A DNA stretch of 64,000 nt, taken from the NCBI GenBank assembly GCA_947500135.1, contig CANMQX010000001.1:124001-188000 (forward strand), in the 5' to 3' direction. This DNA is from an uncultured Paracoccaceae bacterium. GTDB lineage: Bacteria; Pseudomonadota; Alphaproteobacteria; Rhodobacterales; Rhodobacteraceae. Position numbers and translations under genes: made by a program. Below are positions 43,875-54,207 of this stretch, piece by piece (within the stretch, counting starts at the first letter, position 1; each line of letters begins with the position of its first letter). The notes under the pieces were generated by a model that worked only from the letters and a program-made list of their open reading frames with translations, searched no databases and was not told the origin of the DNA.

Positions 43875-44504
43875 CTATCGTTGTGGCTGGAAGTCCTTGC
43901 TTGCCAGCAAGGCAGCGGCAGCAATCATCAGTGCCCCGCAAACCTTGTTCACCAAGCCAAATGAAAACTGTCTTAGCGCCGCAGCCGCTCGGACACCTAA
44001 CCAGCCCCAAAGCATCAAAATTGCCCCATCAACCACCAGATATGTGACACTCAAAATGAAGAGCTGTGGCAAAACGGGCATCGTCGGGTCTATGAACTGC
44101 GGGAACAGCGCGCCGAAAAATACAACAGCAAACGGGTTCGCCATAGATGTCACAAAGCCTTGTCGAAACAGTCTAAACGATTGGCCAGACGTGTTGGCGG
44201 TAACGTCATAAGCTTGGTCCTTTGAAAGAATGAGCTGGACCCCAATCCAAACCAGATAAGCAACTCCTAGCCATTTGATCCAGATGAAGGCAGTTGCAGA
44301 GGTTGCGATAACTGCCGCCAAACCAAACGCTGCACCCGTCATTTGCAGGCTGTTGGCGGTCAGATCCCCGGCAATTGTATAGGCGCTGCGCCGTAGCCCA
44401 TGTCTCACGCTGTTCGATATGATGAGGAGCTGGCTCGTGTCAGGGGGCGTCGCAAAAAACACAGCTACAGCCATCAAGTAGATCATGTACGTTTCTATCG
44501 TCAT
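43875..44504 (-). CDS. LysE-family amino-acid exporter, copy B
   Basis: A second 209-residue LysE/RhtB-type exporter. The N-terminal signature reads TPPDTSQLLIISNSVRHGLR, so the usual PGP is TPP here, a divergence from copy A. FVTSMANPFAVVFFGALFPQF matches the NPK/NPF region. It shares only family-level similarity with copy A, so the pair is not a recent duplication. No Lrp or LysR-type regulator is seen beside it. The 223 bp upstream to holC hold nothing recognised. Confidence 0.88.
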   Translation of the reverse strand: MTIETYMIYLMAVAVFFATPPDTSQLLIISNSVRHGLRRSAYTIAGDLTANSLQMTGAAFGLAAVIATSATAFIWIKWLGVAYLVWIGVQLILSKDQAYDVTANTSGQSFRLFRQGFVTSMANPFAVVFFGALFPQFIDPTMPVLPQLFILSVTYLVVDGAILMLWGWLGVRAAAALRQFSFGLVNKVCGALMIAAAALLASKDFQPQR

Positions 44505-44727
44505 GGTCGTATCCCTTCGTAATCGCTTCCTTAGGCTAGGACCGATCCCCTACAACGGTCAAACTGTCATCGCAGTCTCCACTTTAATGATGTCACCCAA
44601 ATCGCGATGAGGTCGCGATACCGGTCTCATTCATGTGTCCTGCAGCATTGGTAGGGTTGGGCTCAACACTGTCATGGCGCCGCCCTTTCCACAGAACCCA
44701 ACGTCCGACAGGTTCCAAAATTCGACC

Positions 44728-45180
44728 CTACTTCTCAGCCTTCATGACCCAGCGCCCGCCTTCCTGCGCCCAGTATTGGGCGGCGCATCCAGCCTCTGTC
44801 AGCGCCTTCCATTGGCCGCGTGCCTGCTGCAACGCATCGCCATCATGCCCATCAAACAGAATACAAACACGTTCCAGTGCGCTGACCTCATCTGGGCTCA
44901 CATCCGCGCCGCCGACGCTCATCACACAGGCGAACCCCTCGCTGTGCCCGTCCCCTAACAGGACCGGCTGATCGGCATCATGTGGACCACCCACCATCCC
45001 ATGGGGCACGAACCCGTCCTCTGGGCCCTGCCACAGCACATCGTCTAATCGTTTGAGCAAGGCCGCATCACGCCCCCGCACCAAAACACGCCAACCCGCG
45101 CCCCGCGCCTTGCCGATCAACATCGGTAAGGTCGCCTCAAGCGGGCTATCGGTCAGGTGGTAGAAGAACGCGGCGCCCAT
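44728..45180 (-). CDS. holC: DNA polymerase III chi subunit
   Basis: A 150-residue protein matching HolC, the clamp-loader accessory subunit that links SSB to the replicase. The N-terminal FFYHLTDSPLEATLPMLIGKARGAGWRVLVRG and the WQGPEDGFVPHG motif are conserved; the C-terminal helix has YWAQEGGRWVMK. The ATG directly follows the pepA stop codon. A pepA-holC order is also found in E. coli, which supports the call. Confidence 0.93.
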   Translation of the reverse strand: MGAAFFYHLTDSPLEATLPMLIGKARGAGWRVLVRGRDAALLKRLDDVLWQGPEDGFVPHGMVGGPHDADQPVLLGDGHSEGFACVMSVGGADVSPDEVSALERVCILFDGHDGDALQQARGQWKALTEAGCAAQYWAQEGGRWVMKAEK

Positions 45181-46650
45181 CTAACCCTCGTAATTGTCGG
45201 CAATCAGCCGGTTGAGCGCCATAACACCCCAGCCCGTCGCACCGGCGGGGGCAAATGCGGTTTCGGCCTTCACGCTGGCCACACCTGCAATGTCCAGATG
45301 GCACCATGGCACATCATCTTTGACAAAGCGTTGCAGGAACTGGGCCGCGGTGATTGATCCGGCGTTGCGGCCACCAACATTTTTCATGTCTGCGATCTTC
45401 GATTTCAGCAAGGCATCATAGGCCGGGCTCATCGGCAGGCGCCAGGCGCCCTCACCCTCGGCCTCGGCCGCTTTGATGAAATCCTTGCTCAATGTATCGG
45501 AATTGGAAAAAACACCTGCATTCTCATGGCCCAATGCAACCAGAATAGCCCCGGTCAGCGTGGCAAGGTTGATCATGCCCACCGGCTTGAACCGCTCTTG
45601 CGCGTACCACATCACATCGGCCAAAACCAATCGGCCTTCGGCATCGGTGTTGATGATCTCAACCGTGTCACCCTTCATCGATTTGACGACATCGCCGGGG
45701 CGTGTGGCGGAACCGGATGGCATATTCTCAACCAAACCAACCAGCCCCACAACATTCGCCTTGGCCTTGCGCATGGCCAAGGTCCGCATGACACCTGCGA
45801 CGACCCCCGCACCGCCCATATCCATGGTCATACTTTCCATGCCAGCGGCTGATTTCAGGCTGATCCCGCCTGTGTCAAACACAACGCCCTTGCCAACCAA
45901 GGCGAATGGAGCATCACCCTTCTTGCCGCCATTCCACGACATCACAACGACCTTTGTCGGGCTATCGGATCCCTGCCCCACGCTCAGCAATGTGCGCATG
46001 CCCAGCTTGGACAATTCCGCCTCATCAAGGATTTCGACCTCTAGCCCCAGTTCCTGCATGGCGGCCAGACGGGCGGCAAAATCCTCGGTGGTCAGCACAT
46101 TGGCCGGTTCGTTGGTCAGATCACGGGTAAAAAACACGCCTTCGGCAATGGCACCCATTGTCTTTGCCGATTTTGCCATCTCTTCGGGTTTGGACACCAT
46201 GAATGTCGCCTTGCCAGCTTTCGATTTCGCACCGGTTTTATGGGTGTCAAAGTCATAGGCGCGTAGGGCCAGCCCCAGCGCAATTTCGTCGGCCCGGCCC
46301 ATCGTACCTGCGAGCACCAGCAGATCCTCTTCACCCAATAGTTTTGCCAATTGGGCACCGGTTTTGCGGGCCTCCTGGACTGATGGGCGTTTCTCCAGTT
46401 TCGCAACCAAAACCGCCTTTGCCGCCATGCCAGCAGGATAAGCCATGGGGCGCACATCACCGGCGGATAGTTTCGCAAATGCATCGCTTTCCACAAACCG
46501 GGCCAATGCCTTGCGGGTCAGGCGATTTACGCGCCGCGCACCTGCGTCCAATCGGCCATTCTCACCGACAAAGACAACCACCTTGCCCCCGGCATCAGCA
46601 ATCGGGTCAAGATCAACATCTTTGAAGTGAATTTCGATGGGCATTGGCAT
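45181..46650 (-). CDS. pepA: Leucyl aminopeptidase (M17)
   Basis: PepA is a cytosolic hexameric dizinc aminopeptidase removing N-terminal residues, notably Leu. The 489-residue protein contains the metal-site segments VGKGVVFDTGGISLK and the signature NTDAEGRLVLAD, plus DMGGAGVV. The N-terminal domain (1-160) is variable as usual. The ATG at 46650 has AGGAG six bases upstream; a second ATG two codons later is also possible. It is followed directly by holC and divergent from the lpt operon. Confidence 0.96.
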   Translation of the reverse strand: MPMPIEIHFKDVDLDPIADAGGKVVVFVGENGRLDAGARRVNRLTRKALARFVESDAFAKLSAGDVRPMAYPAGMAAKAVLVAKLEKRPSVQEARKTGAQLAKLLGEEDLLVLAGTMGRADEIALGLALRAYDFDTHKTGAKSKAGKATFMVSKPEEMAKSAKTMGAIAEGVFFTRDLTNEPANVLTTEDFAARLAAMQELGLEVEILDEAELSKLGMRTLLSVGQGSDSPTKVVVMSWNGGKKGDAPFALVGKGVVFDTGGISLKSAAGMESMTMDMGGAGVVAGVMRTLAMRKAKANVVGLVGLVENMPSGSATRPGDVVKSMKGDTVEIINTDAEGRLVLADVMWYAQERFKPVGMINLATLTGAILVALGHENAGVFSNSDTLSKDFIKAAEAEGEGAWRLPMSPAYDALLKSKIADMKNVGGRNAGSITAAQFLQRFVKDDVPWCHLDIAGVASVKAETAFAPAGATGWGVMALNRLIADNYEG

Positions 46651-46788
46651 GGCGGCTCCTGTTCGCAAATCATCGTTGCGCAATAGGTAGCCCGGGCGCG
46701 TCAACTTGACCAGTTAGCTGTTCAATCCATCGAACCAATCGGCTAGTTTGCAGCAAATCAGGCGCGCAGATCGGCAAAGGACGCATCA

Positions 46789-47919
46789 TTGGCAAAATTT
46801 GACAGGTATATGCTGTCGCAACTGATGGTGCTGTTTGGCTTTTTCAGTTTGGTGCTGGTGCTGATCTATTGGATCAACCGGGCGGTTGTGCTGTTTGATC
46901 AGTTGATCGCAGATGGGCAATCGGCGGGCGTGTTTCTGGAATTCACCGCGCTGACGCTGCCCACGGTGATCCGGCTTGCGCTGCCATTGGCGGCATTTGC
47001 CGCCTCGGTCTATGTGACCAACCGAATGACCACTGAATCCGAACTCGTCGTGGTGCAGGCCACCGGCTATTCGGCCTTCCGGCTCGCCCGCCCAGTCTTG
47101 TATTTTGGTTTGATTGTGGCGCTGTTGATGTCGGTCCTGATGCATTTTCTGGTCCCGCTCAGCGCCGCACGATTAGCCGAGCGGGAAGACGATATTGCCC
47201 AGAACGCCACCGCGCGCCTGCTGATCGAAGGGCAGTTCATCGAACCGGTCCCCAACCTGACAGTCTATATCCGCGAGATCAGCCCATCAGGCGAGTTGCT
47301 GGACATCTTTCTGGCCGATACGCGCGACCCGGCTGAACAGATAACGTACACCGCATCAAAGGCATTTGTGGTGCGTGATGCGGGGCAAACGCAACTGGTG
47401 ATGATTGATGGCATGGCGCAGACACTGCGGGTCGAAAACCAACGATTGTTTACCACATCATTCAGTGATTTTGCCTATAATATCGGGACACTTGTCGGCC
47501 AAAGCGAACGCATCGGCCGTCACGCCCGCGAAGTTTCGACATGGGAATTGCTGAACCCGACACCAGAGCTGATGGCAGAAACGCGCCGTTCAGAAGCAAG
47601 GCTGAAATCACGCGCCCATGACCGGTTCAGCCAATCCATCCTTGGCACAGTTGCCGCCCTTCTGGGCTTTGCTACCTTGCTTGTTGGCGGATACAGCCGG
47701 TTCGGGGTCTGGCGACAAATCGTTGCGGCCATTCTGCTGATTGTCGTGGTCAAAGCGATGGAAACGGCAGGGCTGAACATGGCGCGATCAAATGCGGAAC
47801 TATGGTTTGCAACCTATCTGCCCAGTTTGGCAGGGTTCTTCATTGTTTGGTGCCTGCTGTTTCTGGCGGGGCGGCCATATCTGTTCAAACGCAGGATCAA
47901 GGACCCGGTACCAACATGA
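46789..47919 (+). CDS. lptF: LPS export ABC transporter permease LptF
   Basis: LptF is one of two permeases that, with LptB2, extract lipopolysaccharide from the inner membrane. The 376-residue protein has the six-helix arrangement with a large periplasmic beta-jellyroll between helices 3 and 4. The N-terminal DRYMLSQLMVLFGFFSLVLVLIYW and the C-terminal helices LGTVAALLGFATLLVGGY and WFATYLPSLAGFFIVWCLL fit. The best start is a TTG at 46789 with AAAGGA seven bases upstream; an ATG at 46810 would truncate the first helix. The stop overlaps the lptG ATG. Confidence 0.94.
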   Translation: MAKFDRYMLSQLMVLFGFFSLVLVLIYWINRAVVLFDQLIADGQSAGVFLEFTALTLPTVIRLALPLAAFAASVYVTNRMTTESELVVVQATGYSAFRLARPVLYFGLIVALLMSVLMHFLVPLSAARLAEREDDIAQNATARLLIEGQFIEPVPNLTVYIREISPSGELLDIFLADTRDPAEQITYTASKAFVVRDAGQTQLVMIDGMAQTLRVENQRLFTTSFSDFAYNIGTLVGQSERIGRHAREVSTWELLNPTPELMAETRRSEARLKSRAHDRFSQSILGTVAALLGFATLLVGGYSRFGVWRQIVAAILLIVVVKAMETAGLNMARSNAELWFATYLPSLAGFFIVWCLLFLAGRPYLFKRRIKDPVPT

Positions 47920-49010
47920 TCCTGCACCGCTATTTCGCCCGCCGCTTTCTGATGATCTTTCTGGGGATCTTTGCGGTTTTCTTGCTGATCATGGTCTTTC
48001 TTGATCTGGTCGATCAGCTGCGACGCTTTGCCCGGGTCGATGCAGGTCTTGTCGATATCCTGACACTGACCATGCTCAACGTGCCAGAGGCGCTTTATCG
48101 GATCATGCCGCTGATCATGATCCTATCTGCCATCGCGCTGTTTCTGGGATTGGCGCGATCATCCGAAATGGTTGTCACCCGGGCGTCTGGCCGATCTGCC
48201 TTGCGCGCCCTGCTCGCACCACTTGGGGTCGCGCTGATGATCGGCGTCCTTGCCGTGGCCATCTTCAACCCGGTCGTGGCAGGCACCTCCAAACAGTTTG
48301 AGGCGCGCAGCAACGCCTTGCGCGGCGAAAGCTCTGTTTTGTCTATTGCGGATTCAGGGCTTTGGCTGCGGCAAGGCACGCCGGAAAGTCAAACCGTGAT
48401 CCGCGCGCAAAGCGCCAATCTTGATGGAACAGAACTGACGCGTGTTACTTTTATCACCTTTGGGCCTGATGGTGGCCCGGCAGAGCGGGTGGATGCGGAC
48501 AATGCCGTTCTGGTAGATGGCGCCTGGAACATCAGTAAGGCCAAAAAATGGAACTTGGTCGATGAAACAACGCCAGAGGCGGCCGCGACCCTGCATGACA
48601 GCATGCAGATCCCATCGACCTTGACGCCCGACCAGATTCGCAACAGTTTCGGCACCCCATCATCCATCCCAATCTGGGAGTTGCCCGCTTTTATCGACCG
48701 GCTGCGCACGGCTGGATTTTCGGCGCAACGGCATCTGGTGTGGTTCCATACAGAGCTGGCATTGCCGATCTTTCTGGTCTCCATGGTGATGATCGCCGCC
48801 AGCTTTACGCTACGCCACCAAAGGGGCGGACGGACGGGGTTGATGGTGATCTCAGCGATCATGCTGGCCTTCATCATCTACTTCATTCGGAACTTTGCGC
48901 TGGTTCTGGGCGAAAACGGGCAGCTTCCGGCAATATTGGCCGCTTGGGCACCACCCTTTGCAGCAATAGGCCTGTCACTTGGGTTCCTGCTGCATAATGA
49001 GGACGGCTGA
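47916..49010 (+). CDS. lptG: LPS export ABC transporter permease LptG
   Basis: A 364-residue partner permease of LptF. MILHRYFARRFLMIFLGIFAVFLLIM forms the first helix; a DLVDQLRR loop, AIFNPVVAGTSKQFEARSN and the C-terminal helices LPIFLVSMVMIAASFTLR onward match LptG. The ATG at 47916 overlaps the lptF stop (ATGA), so translation is coupled. Its own TGA shares a base with the lptD ATG. Confidence 0.94.
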   Translation: MILHRYFARRFLMIFLGIFAVFLLIMVFLDLVDQLRRFARVDAGLVDILTLTMLNVPEALYRIMPLIMILSAIALFLGLARSSEMVVTRASGRSALRALLAPLGVALMIGVLAVAIFNPVVAGTSKQFEARSNALRGESSVLSIADSGLWLRQGTPESQTVIRAQSANLDGTELTRVTFITFGPDGGPAERVDADNAVLVDGAWNISKAKKWNLVDETTPEAAATLHDSMQIPSTLTPDQIRNSFGTPSSIPIWELPAFIDRLRTAGFSAQRHLVWFHTELALPIFLVSMVMIAASFTLRHQRGGRTGLMVISAIMLAFIIYFIRNFALVLGENGQLPAILAAWAPPFAAIGLSLGFLLHNEDG

Positions 49011-51109
49011 TGCGAATTCTGGCCCTTCTTCTTATGCTTTTGCTGCCAAATCTCGCGATGTCGCAAGGGGCCGCCTCATTGGTCGCAGACAATGTGACGA
49101 TCAATGAAGACAGACAACTGATCGCCAATGGCAATATCGAAGTATTCTACCAAGGCAGCAGCTTGCGGGCGTCACAAATCACCTATGATCAAGCCAGTGA
49201 CCGGCTGACCATCACCGGGCCGATCGTGATTCAGGCTGCCGACGGCACGATCCTGACGGCGGACACGGCGACATTGGACCCGCAATTGCAAAACGGCATT
49301 CTGCAAAGCGCGCGGCTCGTCCTCGCGCAACAGCTACAGGTGGCCGCCAACCAGATTAATCGGCAGGAAGGTCGATATACCCAACTTTATCGGACCACGG
49401 CGTCTTCGTGTAACGTCTGCAGCGGGCAAGCACCGCTCTGGAGCATTCGGGCAGAAAGGGTTGTTCATGATCAACTTGAAAAACAACTCTATTTCGAAAA
49501 CGCCACCTTTCTGATCCGCGACATTCCGATCTTTTGGGTGCCGCGCATGCGCCTGCCCGATCCGACGCTACAGCGGTCAGCAGGTCTGCTGATCCCAAAA
49601 CAGCGGAATACCAGCCAATTGGGCTCTGGGGTAAAGCTGCCCTATTTCATTCCGCTGGGCGATCACGCTGACGTAACACTCACCCCTTATCTGTCGCCAG
49701 AAACACGGACATTGGAACTGATCTACCGACAGGCCTTTGCCAATGGGGACCTGCGTATTGAAGGGGCAGGCACGGACGACACATTGGTAGAGGACAATCG
49801 GTCGTATATTTTCGTCAACGGCAACTTTGATTTCGCAAATAGCTATCAGTTGCGCTTTGATATCGAAGCGACAAGCGATCCAGCCTACCTGCTGGATTAC
49901 GACTATTCGGACAAAGACAGGTTGGACAGCGCAATTGACATCCTGAGTGTGACCGACACGACAATGACCCAGGCCAACCTGACCTATTACCAGACGCTGC
50001 GTGATGACGAATCCAACGCGTCACTGCCGCCGATCGTGGCAGAACTGTCCTATGACGGGCGGATCAATCCGGGCTTTGGCGGAACACTTAGCTACAAGGG
50101 TGATCTGGACACGGCTTACCGCTACAGTAATCAGGATGGGGATATCGGGCGCGATGTCACCCGGGCTGGGGCGTCGGGCATGTGGCAACGCAACTGGATC
50201 ACCAGCGATGGCATCGTTGTGACCACCCAAACAGGGCTGCGCGCAGATATTTATGACGTCCGCGATGATCAGGCATTTGCGCAACGGGACTTGCGAGTGG
50301 TGCCCGAAGCTGCGGTTACGCTGCGCTGGCCATGGGCGATGACAACGGATGCAGGGACATCGCATCTGATCGAACCAACCATCCAAATTGCGACATCACG
50401 CGCACTTGGCGGCACGCCCCCGATCGAGGACAGCACCCGCAATGAACTTGATCAGGGCAATCTATTCAGCCTGTCGCGGTTTTCCGGCGATGATGCCGTT
50501 GAAACCGGCACGCGTGCGGCATGGGGCGTGACATGGACGCGGATCGGCAGCAGCGGCACCGATTCAACCCTGTCATTCGGACGGATTTACCGGCAAGACG
50601 CCGATACTAGGTTCACACCATCATCCGGGCTGGACGGCGAACAATCCGATTGGTTGATCGCCGGACAGATGCGAATTCCCGACGGCTTTGTGCTTGATGG
50701 TCGGGCCTTGTTCGACGATCAGTTCGAAGTCAACCGTGCCGCGGGCTTGCTGCGCTGGCAAAACAACGACATCTCGCTGTCAGCGGCCTATATCTGGCAA
50801 TCGGACGACGTCGCAGAAAACCAACCGGAATCGCTCTCAGAATGGAGCTTTGACGGTGATTTCCAGCTCAACGATGCGTGGTCATTGGGGATGGAGGCAC
50901 GCTATGACGTGGCAGCTGATAGCCCGGTTAGGGCGGGTCTGGGCCTGGAATGGCGGAACGAATGCGTGACCATCGACGTTTCCGTCTCGCGCAGGTACAC
51001 GTCTTCCAGTACGGTTGATCCGACAACAAGTTACGGCATCAGCGGATCAATCAACGGGTTCTCCGCAGGGCGATCCCGGGGCGGCCCCGCCGCAAGCTGT
51101 AACAACTGA
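49010..51109 (+). CDS. lptD: LPS-assembly outer membrane protein LptD
   Basis: A 699-residue outer-membrane barrel that inserts lipopolysaccharide into the outer leaflet, together with LptE. The signal peptide ends near LAMSQG. The N-terminal OstA/jellyroll domain (ADNVTINEDRQLIANGNIEVFYQG) is followed by the LptD barrel with FWVPRMRLPDPT and ends with Cys near the C-terminus (NECVTIDVS, ASCNN). Those Cys and CNVC near residue 135 could give the inter-domain disulfides needed for assembly. The length is typical of alphaproteobacterial LptD. Confidence 0.94.
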   Translation: MRILALLLMLLLPNLAMSQGAASLVADNVTINEDRQLIANGNIEVFYQGSSLRASQITYDQASDRLTITGPIVIQAADGTILTADTATLDPQLQNGILQSARLVLAQQLQVAANQINRQEGRYTQLYRTTASSCNVCSGQAPLWSIRAERVVHDQLEKQLYFENATFLIRDIPIFWVPRMRLPDPTLQRSAGLLIPKQRNTSQLGSGVKLPYFIPLGDHADVTLTPYLSPETRTLELIYRQAFANGDLRIEGAGTDDTLVEDNRSYIFVNGNFDFANSYQLRFDIEATSDPAYLLDYDYSDKDRLDSAIDILSVTDTTMTQANLTYYQTLRDDESNASLPPIVAELSYDGRINPGFGGTLSYKGDLDTAYRYSNQDGDIGRDVTRAGASGMWQRNWITSDGIVVTTQTGLRADIYDVRDDQAFAQRDLRVVPEAAVTLRWPWAMTTDAGTSHLIEPTIQIATSRALGGTPPIEDSTRNELDQGNLFSLSRFSGDDAVETGTRAAWGVTWTRIGSSGTDSTLSFGRIYRQDADTRFTPSSGLDGEQSDWLIAGQMRIPDGFVLDGRALFDDQFEVNRAAGLLRWQNNDISLSAAYIWQSDDVAENQPESLSEWSFDGDFQLNDAWSLGMEARYDVAADSPVRAGLGLEWRNECVTIDVSVSRRYTSSSTVDPTTSYGISGSINGFSAGRSRGGPAASCNN

Positions 51110-51127
51110 ACGATGATGAGGAACCGC

Positions 51128-52351
51128 ATGCGCGCACGTCTTTCACTGGCCACAATTCTGGCTCTGATGCTCAGCTTTTTCGTCAATGGGGCAATGATGG
51201 CCCAAGGGCAGTTTGCACCCGTCATCACAGTCAATGACAGCGTGATCACGCAATATGAACTGGATCAGCGCAAGCGCCTGCTCACCCTGTTCCGCACCAC
51301 TGGCGATATCGACAAACAGGCGCGTGATGGCTTGATCGAAGACCGGCTAAAGCAGCAGGAACTCGCCCGGTTCGACCTGACCCTGTCCGAAGATGCGCTT
51401 AACACCGCGCTAGAGGAATTTGCAGGTCGTGCCAATCTTGATCTGGCCCAGTTTACCCAAGTGCTGCAGCAAAACGGTGTCGCACCCGAAACGCTCCGTG
51501 ATTTCGTCCAGGTTGGCGTCAGCTGGCGCGACTACATCCGGTCGCGCTTTGGCCGGCAGGTGGTGATCACCGACGCCGATATCGAACGCGCCATTGCACA
51601 ACAGGGCAACCGCGCCACGGGGGTTGAGGTGCTGCTGTCCGAGATCATCATCCCTGCCCCGCCAAACCGGGCACGTCAGGCGCAGGCCACCGCCGAACGG
51701 ATCGCGCGGATCACATCATTTAGCGCATTTGAAAGCGCCGCACGTGAGTATTCCGCCCTGCCCACTCGCACACAGGGCGGGCGCCTGCCATGGCTGCCGA
51801 TCACAAACTACCCACCGCAAATTCAGGGGCTTTTGCTTGATCTAAGCCCCGGTGAGGTGACCGATCCGCTCAACATCACCAATGGTGTTGCCCTGTTCCA
51901 GATGCGCGGCGTGCGTGAAGTGGCGCAATCCGTCGCGCCCCCGGCCAGCATTGACTACGCCGCCTATTACATCCCCGGTGGGCGCAGTGAGGCCGGGTTG
52001 CGGACCGCCGCAAACGTGGCTGGATCCGTCGATACATGCGATGACCTTTATGGTGTCGCGCGCAACCAACCGCCCGAAGCCTTGGACCGCAATGATCTGG
52101 CACCGTCCGAGATCCCAAGCGACGTGGCGCTCGAACTGGCCCGGCTCGACCCCGGCGAAGTGTCTACCAACCTGACCCGGGATAACGGACAAACGCTGGT
52201 CTTCCTGATGCTGTGTAGACGCACCGCCGTCGGACAAGGCGAAACCGACCCAGACGCTGTGCGCAACCAGATCCGTGGTCAGCGGCTGGCCGGAATGGCA
52301 GAGGCGCTTTTGTCTGATCTGCGTGCCGGGGCGGTAATCACCAACCGATGA
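51128..52351 (+). CDS. surA: SurA-type periplasmic chaperone / PPIase
   Basis: A 407-residue exported protein with a signal peptide ending near GAMMAQGQ. The SurA N-terminal chaperone domain starts at PVITVNDSVITQYELDQRKRLL, and a parvulin-type rotamase domain spans VEVLLSEIIIPAP to the VTDPLNITNGVALFQMRG region. A second, degenerate repeat follows (DYAAYYIPGG to TLVFLMLCRR). SurA folds outer-membrane barrels such as the adjacent LptD. The ATG at 51128 has GAGGA five bases upstream; the frame begins five codons earlier. Its stop overlaps the pdxA ATG. Confidence 0.92.
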   Translation: MRARLSLATILALMLSFFVNGAMMAQGQFAPVITVNDSVITQYELDQRKRLLTLFRTTGDIDKQARDGLIEDRLKQQELARFDLTLSEDALNTALEEFAGRANLDLAQFTQVLQQNGVAPETLRDFVQVGVSWRDYIRSRFGRQVVITDADIERAIAQQGNRATGVEVLLSEIIIPAPPNRARQAQATAERIARITSFSAFESAAREYSALPTRTQGGRLPWLPITNYPPQIQGLLLDLSPGEVTDPLNITNGVALFQMRGVREVAQSVAPPASIDYAAYYIPGGRSEAGLRTAANVAGSVDTCDDLYGVARNQPPEALDRNDLAPSEIPSDVALELARLDPGEVSTNLTRDNGQTLVFLMLCRRTAVGQGETDPDAVRNQIRGQRLAGMAEALLSDLRAGAVITNR

Positions 52352-53301
52352 AACCCGTCGCGATCAGCTGCGGCGAACCGGCTGGCATCGGGCCGGAGAT
52401 TGCAGTCGTGGCCTGGGCCGCGATCAAGGACGCCATCCCCCTGCTCTGGATCGGTGATCCAACCCATCTGCCCGATGGGACGCCGACCCATGTCACGAAC
52501 GGCGGCGATCTCAAGGTAGGCCATTTCAACGTGCTGGCACGGGACTTTGGCGGGCCAGCAGTCGCAGGACAGCCCAACCCAGCACATGCGCAAGGCGTGA
52601 TCGATGCCATCGCCACCGGCGTTGAACTGGTTGGAAACGGCGGGGCCAGCGCAGTTTGCACAGCGCCCATTCACAAGGCGGCCCTGATCGACGGGGCCAA
52701 CTTCCCATATCCGGGCCATACCGAATACCTTGCCTCATTGGCGGGAACCGATCAGGTCGTGATGATGCTGGCCTGTGACGCCCTGCGCGTGGTGCCAACG
52801 ACAATCCACATCCCGCTATCTGACGTTGCAGAAAAACTCACCGCAAGCTTACTGACCGACACAATCCTGATCACCCATGCCGGGCTGCGGCGCGATTTTG
52901 GGATCAAGACACCACGCATCGCCGTGGCGGGCCTGAACCCACACGCGGGCGAAAACGGCAAGATGGGTAGCGAAGAGATCGAGATGATCACGCCTGTACT
53001 GGACGCGCTGCGCGCACAAGGTTTGGATATCGCCGGGCCACTTTCGGCGGATACGATGTTCCACGCCGGTGCGCGCGCACGCTACGATGTGGCGATTTGC
53101 ATGTATCACGATCAGGCCCTGATCCCGATCAAGACGTTGGATTTTTCGGGTGGCGTGAACGTGACACTGGGCCTGCCCTTCATCCGCACCTCACCCGATC
53201 ACGGCACCGCATTTGATATCGCGGGCCAAGGAAAGGCCGATGCGACATCTATGATCGCGGCAATCCGCATGGCCGCAGATATGGCAAAGGCGCGGGGATG
53301 A
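52348..53301 (+). CDS. pdxA: 4-hydroxythreonine-4-phosphate dehydrogenase
   Basis: PdxA makes the aminoacetone-phosphate precursor of pyridoxine (vitamin B6). The 317-residue length is standard. [12 protein letters not shown] at the N-terminus, [26 protein letters not shown] with metal-binding His, [16 protein letters not shown] and [12 protein letters not shown] with further metal His are all present. It starts inside the surA stop (ATGA) and its stop overlaps the rsmA ATG. Confidence 0.96.
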   Translation: MKPVAISCGEPAGIGPEIAVVAWAAIKDAIPLLWIGDPTHLPDGTPTHVTNGGDLKVGHFNVLARDFGGPAVAGQPNPAHAQGVIDAIATGVELVGNGGASAVCTAPIHKAALIDGANFPYPGHTEYLASLAGTDQVVMMLACDALRVVPTTIHIPLSDVAEKLTASLLTDTILITHAGLRRDFGIKTPRIAVAGLNPHAGENGKMGSEEIEMITPVLDALRAQGLDIAGPLSADTMFHAGARARYDVAICMYHDQALIPIKTLDFSGGVNVTLGLPFIRTSPDHGTAFDIAGQGKADATSMIAAIRMAADMAKARG

Positions 53302-54134
53302 GCGGGATCGACACCCTCCCCCCCTTGCGAGAGGTCATTGCCAAACATGATCTAGCGGCCAAGAAATCACTGGGGCAGAACTTCCTGCTGGACCTGAACC
53401 TGACCGCAAAAATTGCACGGCTGGCCGGTGATTTAAGCGGGGCAGACATCCTCGAAATCGGGCCCGGTCCCGGCGGGTTGACACGCGGATTGCTGGCCGA
53501 AGGGGCGCGGCGGGTGCTGGCCATCGAAAAAGATCCGCGCTGCATGGCAGTCCTCGCCGATATCAGTGCGGCATATCCAGGGCGGTTACAGACCATTAAT
53601 GGCGACGCGCTAGAGGTCAACCCGCTGGACCATCTACAAACCCCAATCAAGGTCGCGGCCAACCTGCCCTATAATGTGGGCACCGAATTGCTGGTACGCT
53701 GGCTGACGCCACCCGAATGGCCACCCTTCTGGGACAGCCTGACATTGATGTTCCAGCGCGAGGTAGCACAGAGGATCATAGCCACACCGGGCAGCAAGGC
53801 TTATGGGCGGCTGGCGCTGCTGGCGCAATGGCGCAGCGACCCGCAGATCGTGATGGAACTCCCACCCGAGGCATTCAGCCCACCACCAAAGGTGAACTCC
53901 GCCGTGGTCCACCTGACCGCCCTGCCTGCGCCACGCTTCCCAGCCGATCCAGGCGTGCTGAACAAAGTTGTCGCCGCCGCCTTCAACCAACGACGCAAAA
54001 TGCTGCGTTCCGCACTCAAATCCGTCAGCCCGGATATCGAAGATCACCTGATCGCGGCGGGGATCAAACCCACCGAACGGGCCGAACAAGTCGGGTTGGA
54101 GGCATTCTGCGCCCTCGCTCGCAGCCTCGGATAA
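53298..54134 (+). CDS. rsmA: 16S rRNA dimethyladenosine transferase
   Basis: RsmA (KsgA) dimethylates two adjacent adenosines near the 3' end of 16S rRNA. The 278-residue protein has [13 protein letters not shown], the SAM motif [16 protein letters not shown], the [11 protein letters not shown] catalytic motif and the C-terminal [13 protein letters not shown]. It ends the lptF-lptG-lptD-surA-pdxA-rsmA chain; no apaG follows. Its stop codon lies at the first base of a long inverted repeat. Confidence 0.97.
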   Translation: MSGIDTLPPLREVIAKHDLAAKKSLGQNFLLDLNLTAKIARLAGDLSGADILEIGPGPGGLTRGLLAEGARRVLAIEKDPRCMAVLADISAAYPGRLQTINGDALEVNPLDHLQTPIKVAANLPYNVGTELLVRWLTPPEWPPFWDSLTLMFQREVAQRIIATPGSKAYGRLALLAQWRSDPQIVMELPPEAFSPPPKVNSAVVHLTALPAPRFPADPGVLNKVVAAAFNQRRKMLRSALKSVSPDIEDHLIAAGIKPTERAEQVGLEAFCALARSLG

Positions 54135-54207
54135 CCTGTCCCGGACTTGATCCGGGACCTCATGTTCACGGCAAAGGATGAGGTCCCGGATCAAGCCCGG
54201 GACAGGT
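54134..54207. repeat. Long inverted repeat after rsmA
   Basis: Two 30-bp arms (54134-54163 and 54178-54207) pair with one mismatch around a 14-bp spacer; each arm itself contains a CCCGG...CCGGG palindrome. The motif family, with the core CTTGATCCGGGACC, is a dispersed intergenic repeat in many alphaproteobacteria. Here it may also end the six-gene operon. Its distal half codes for the last residues of the convergent kinase-like gene. Confidence 0.85.
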
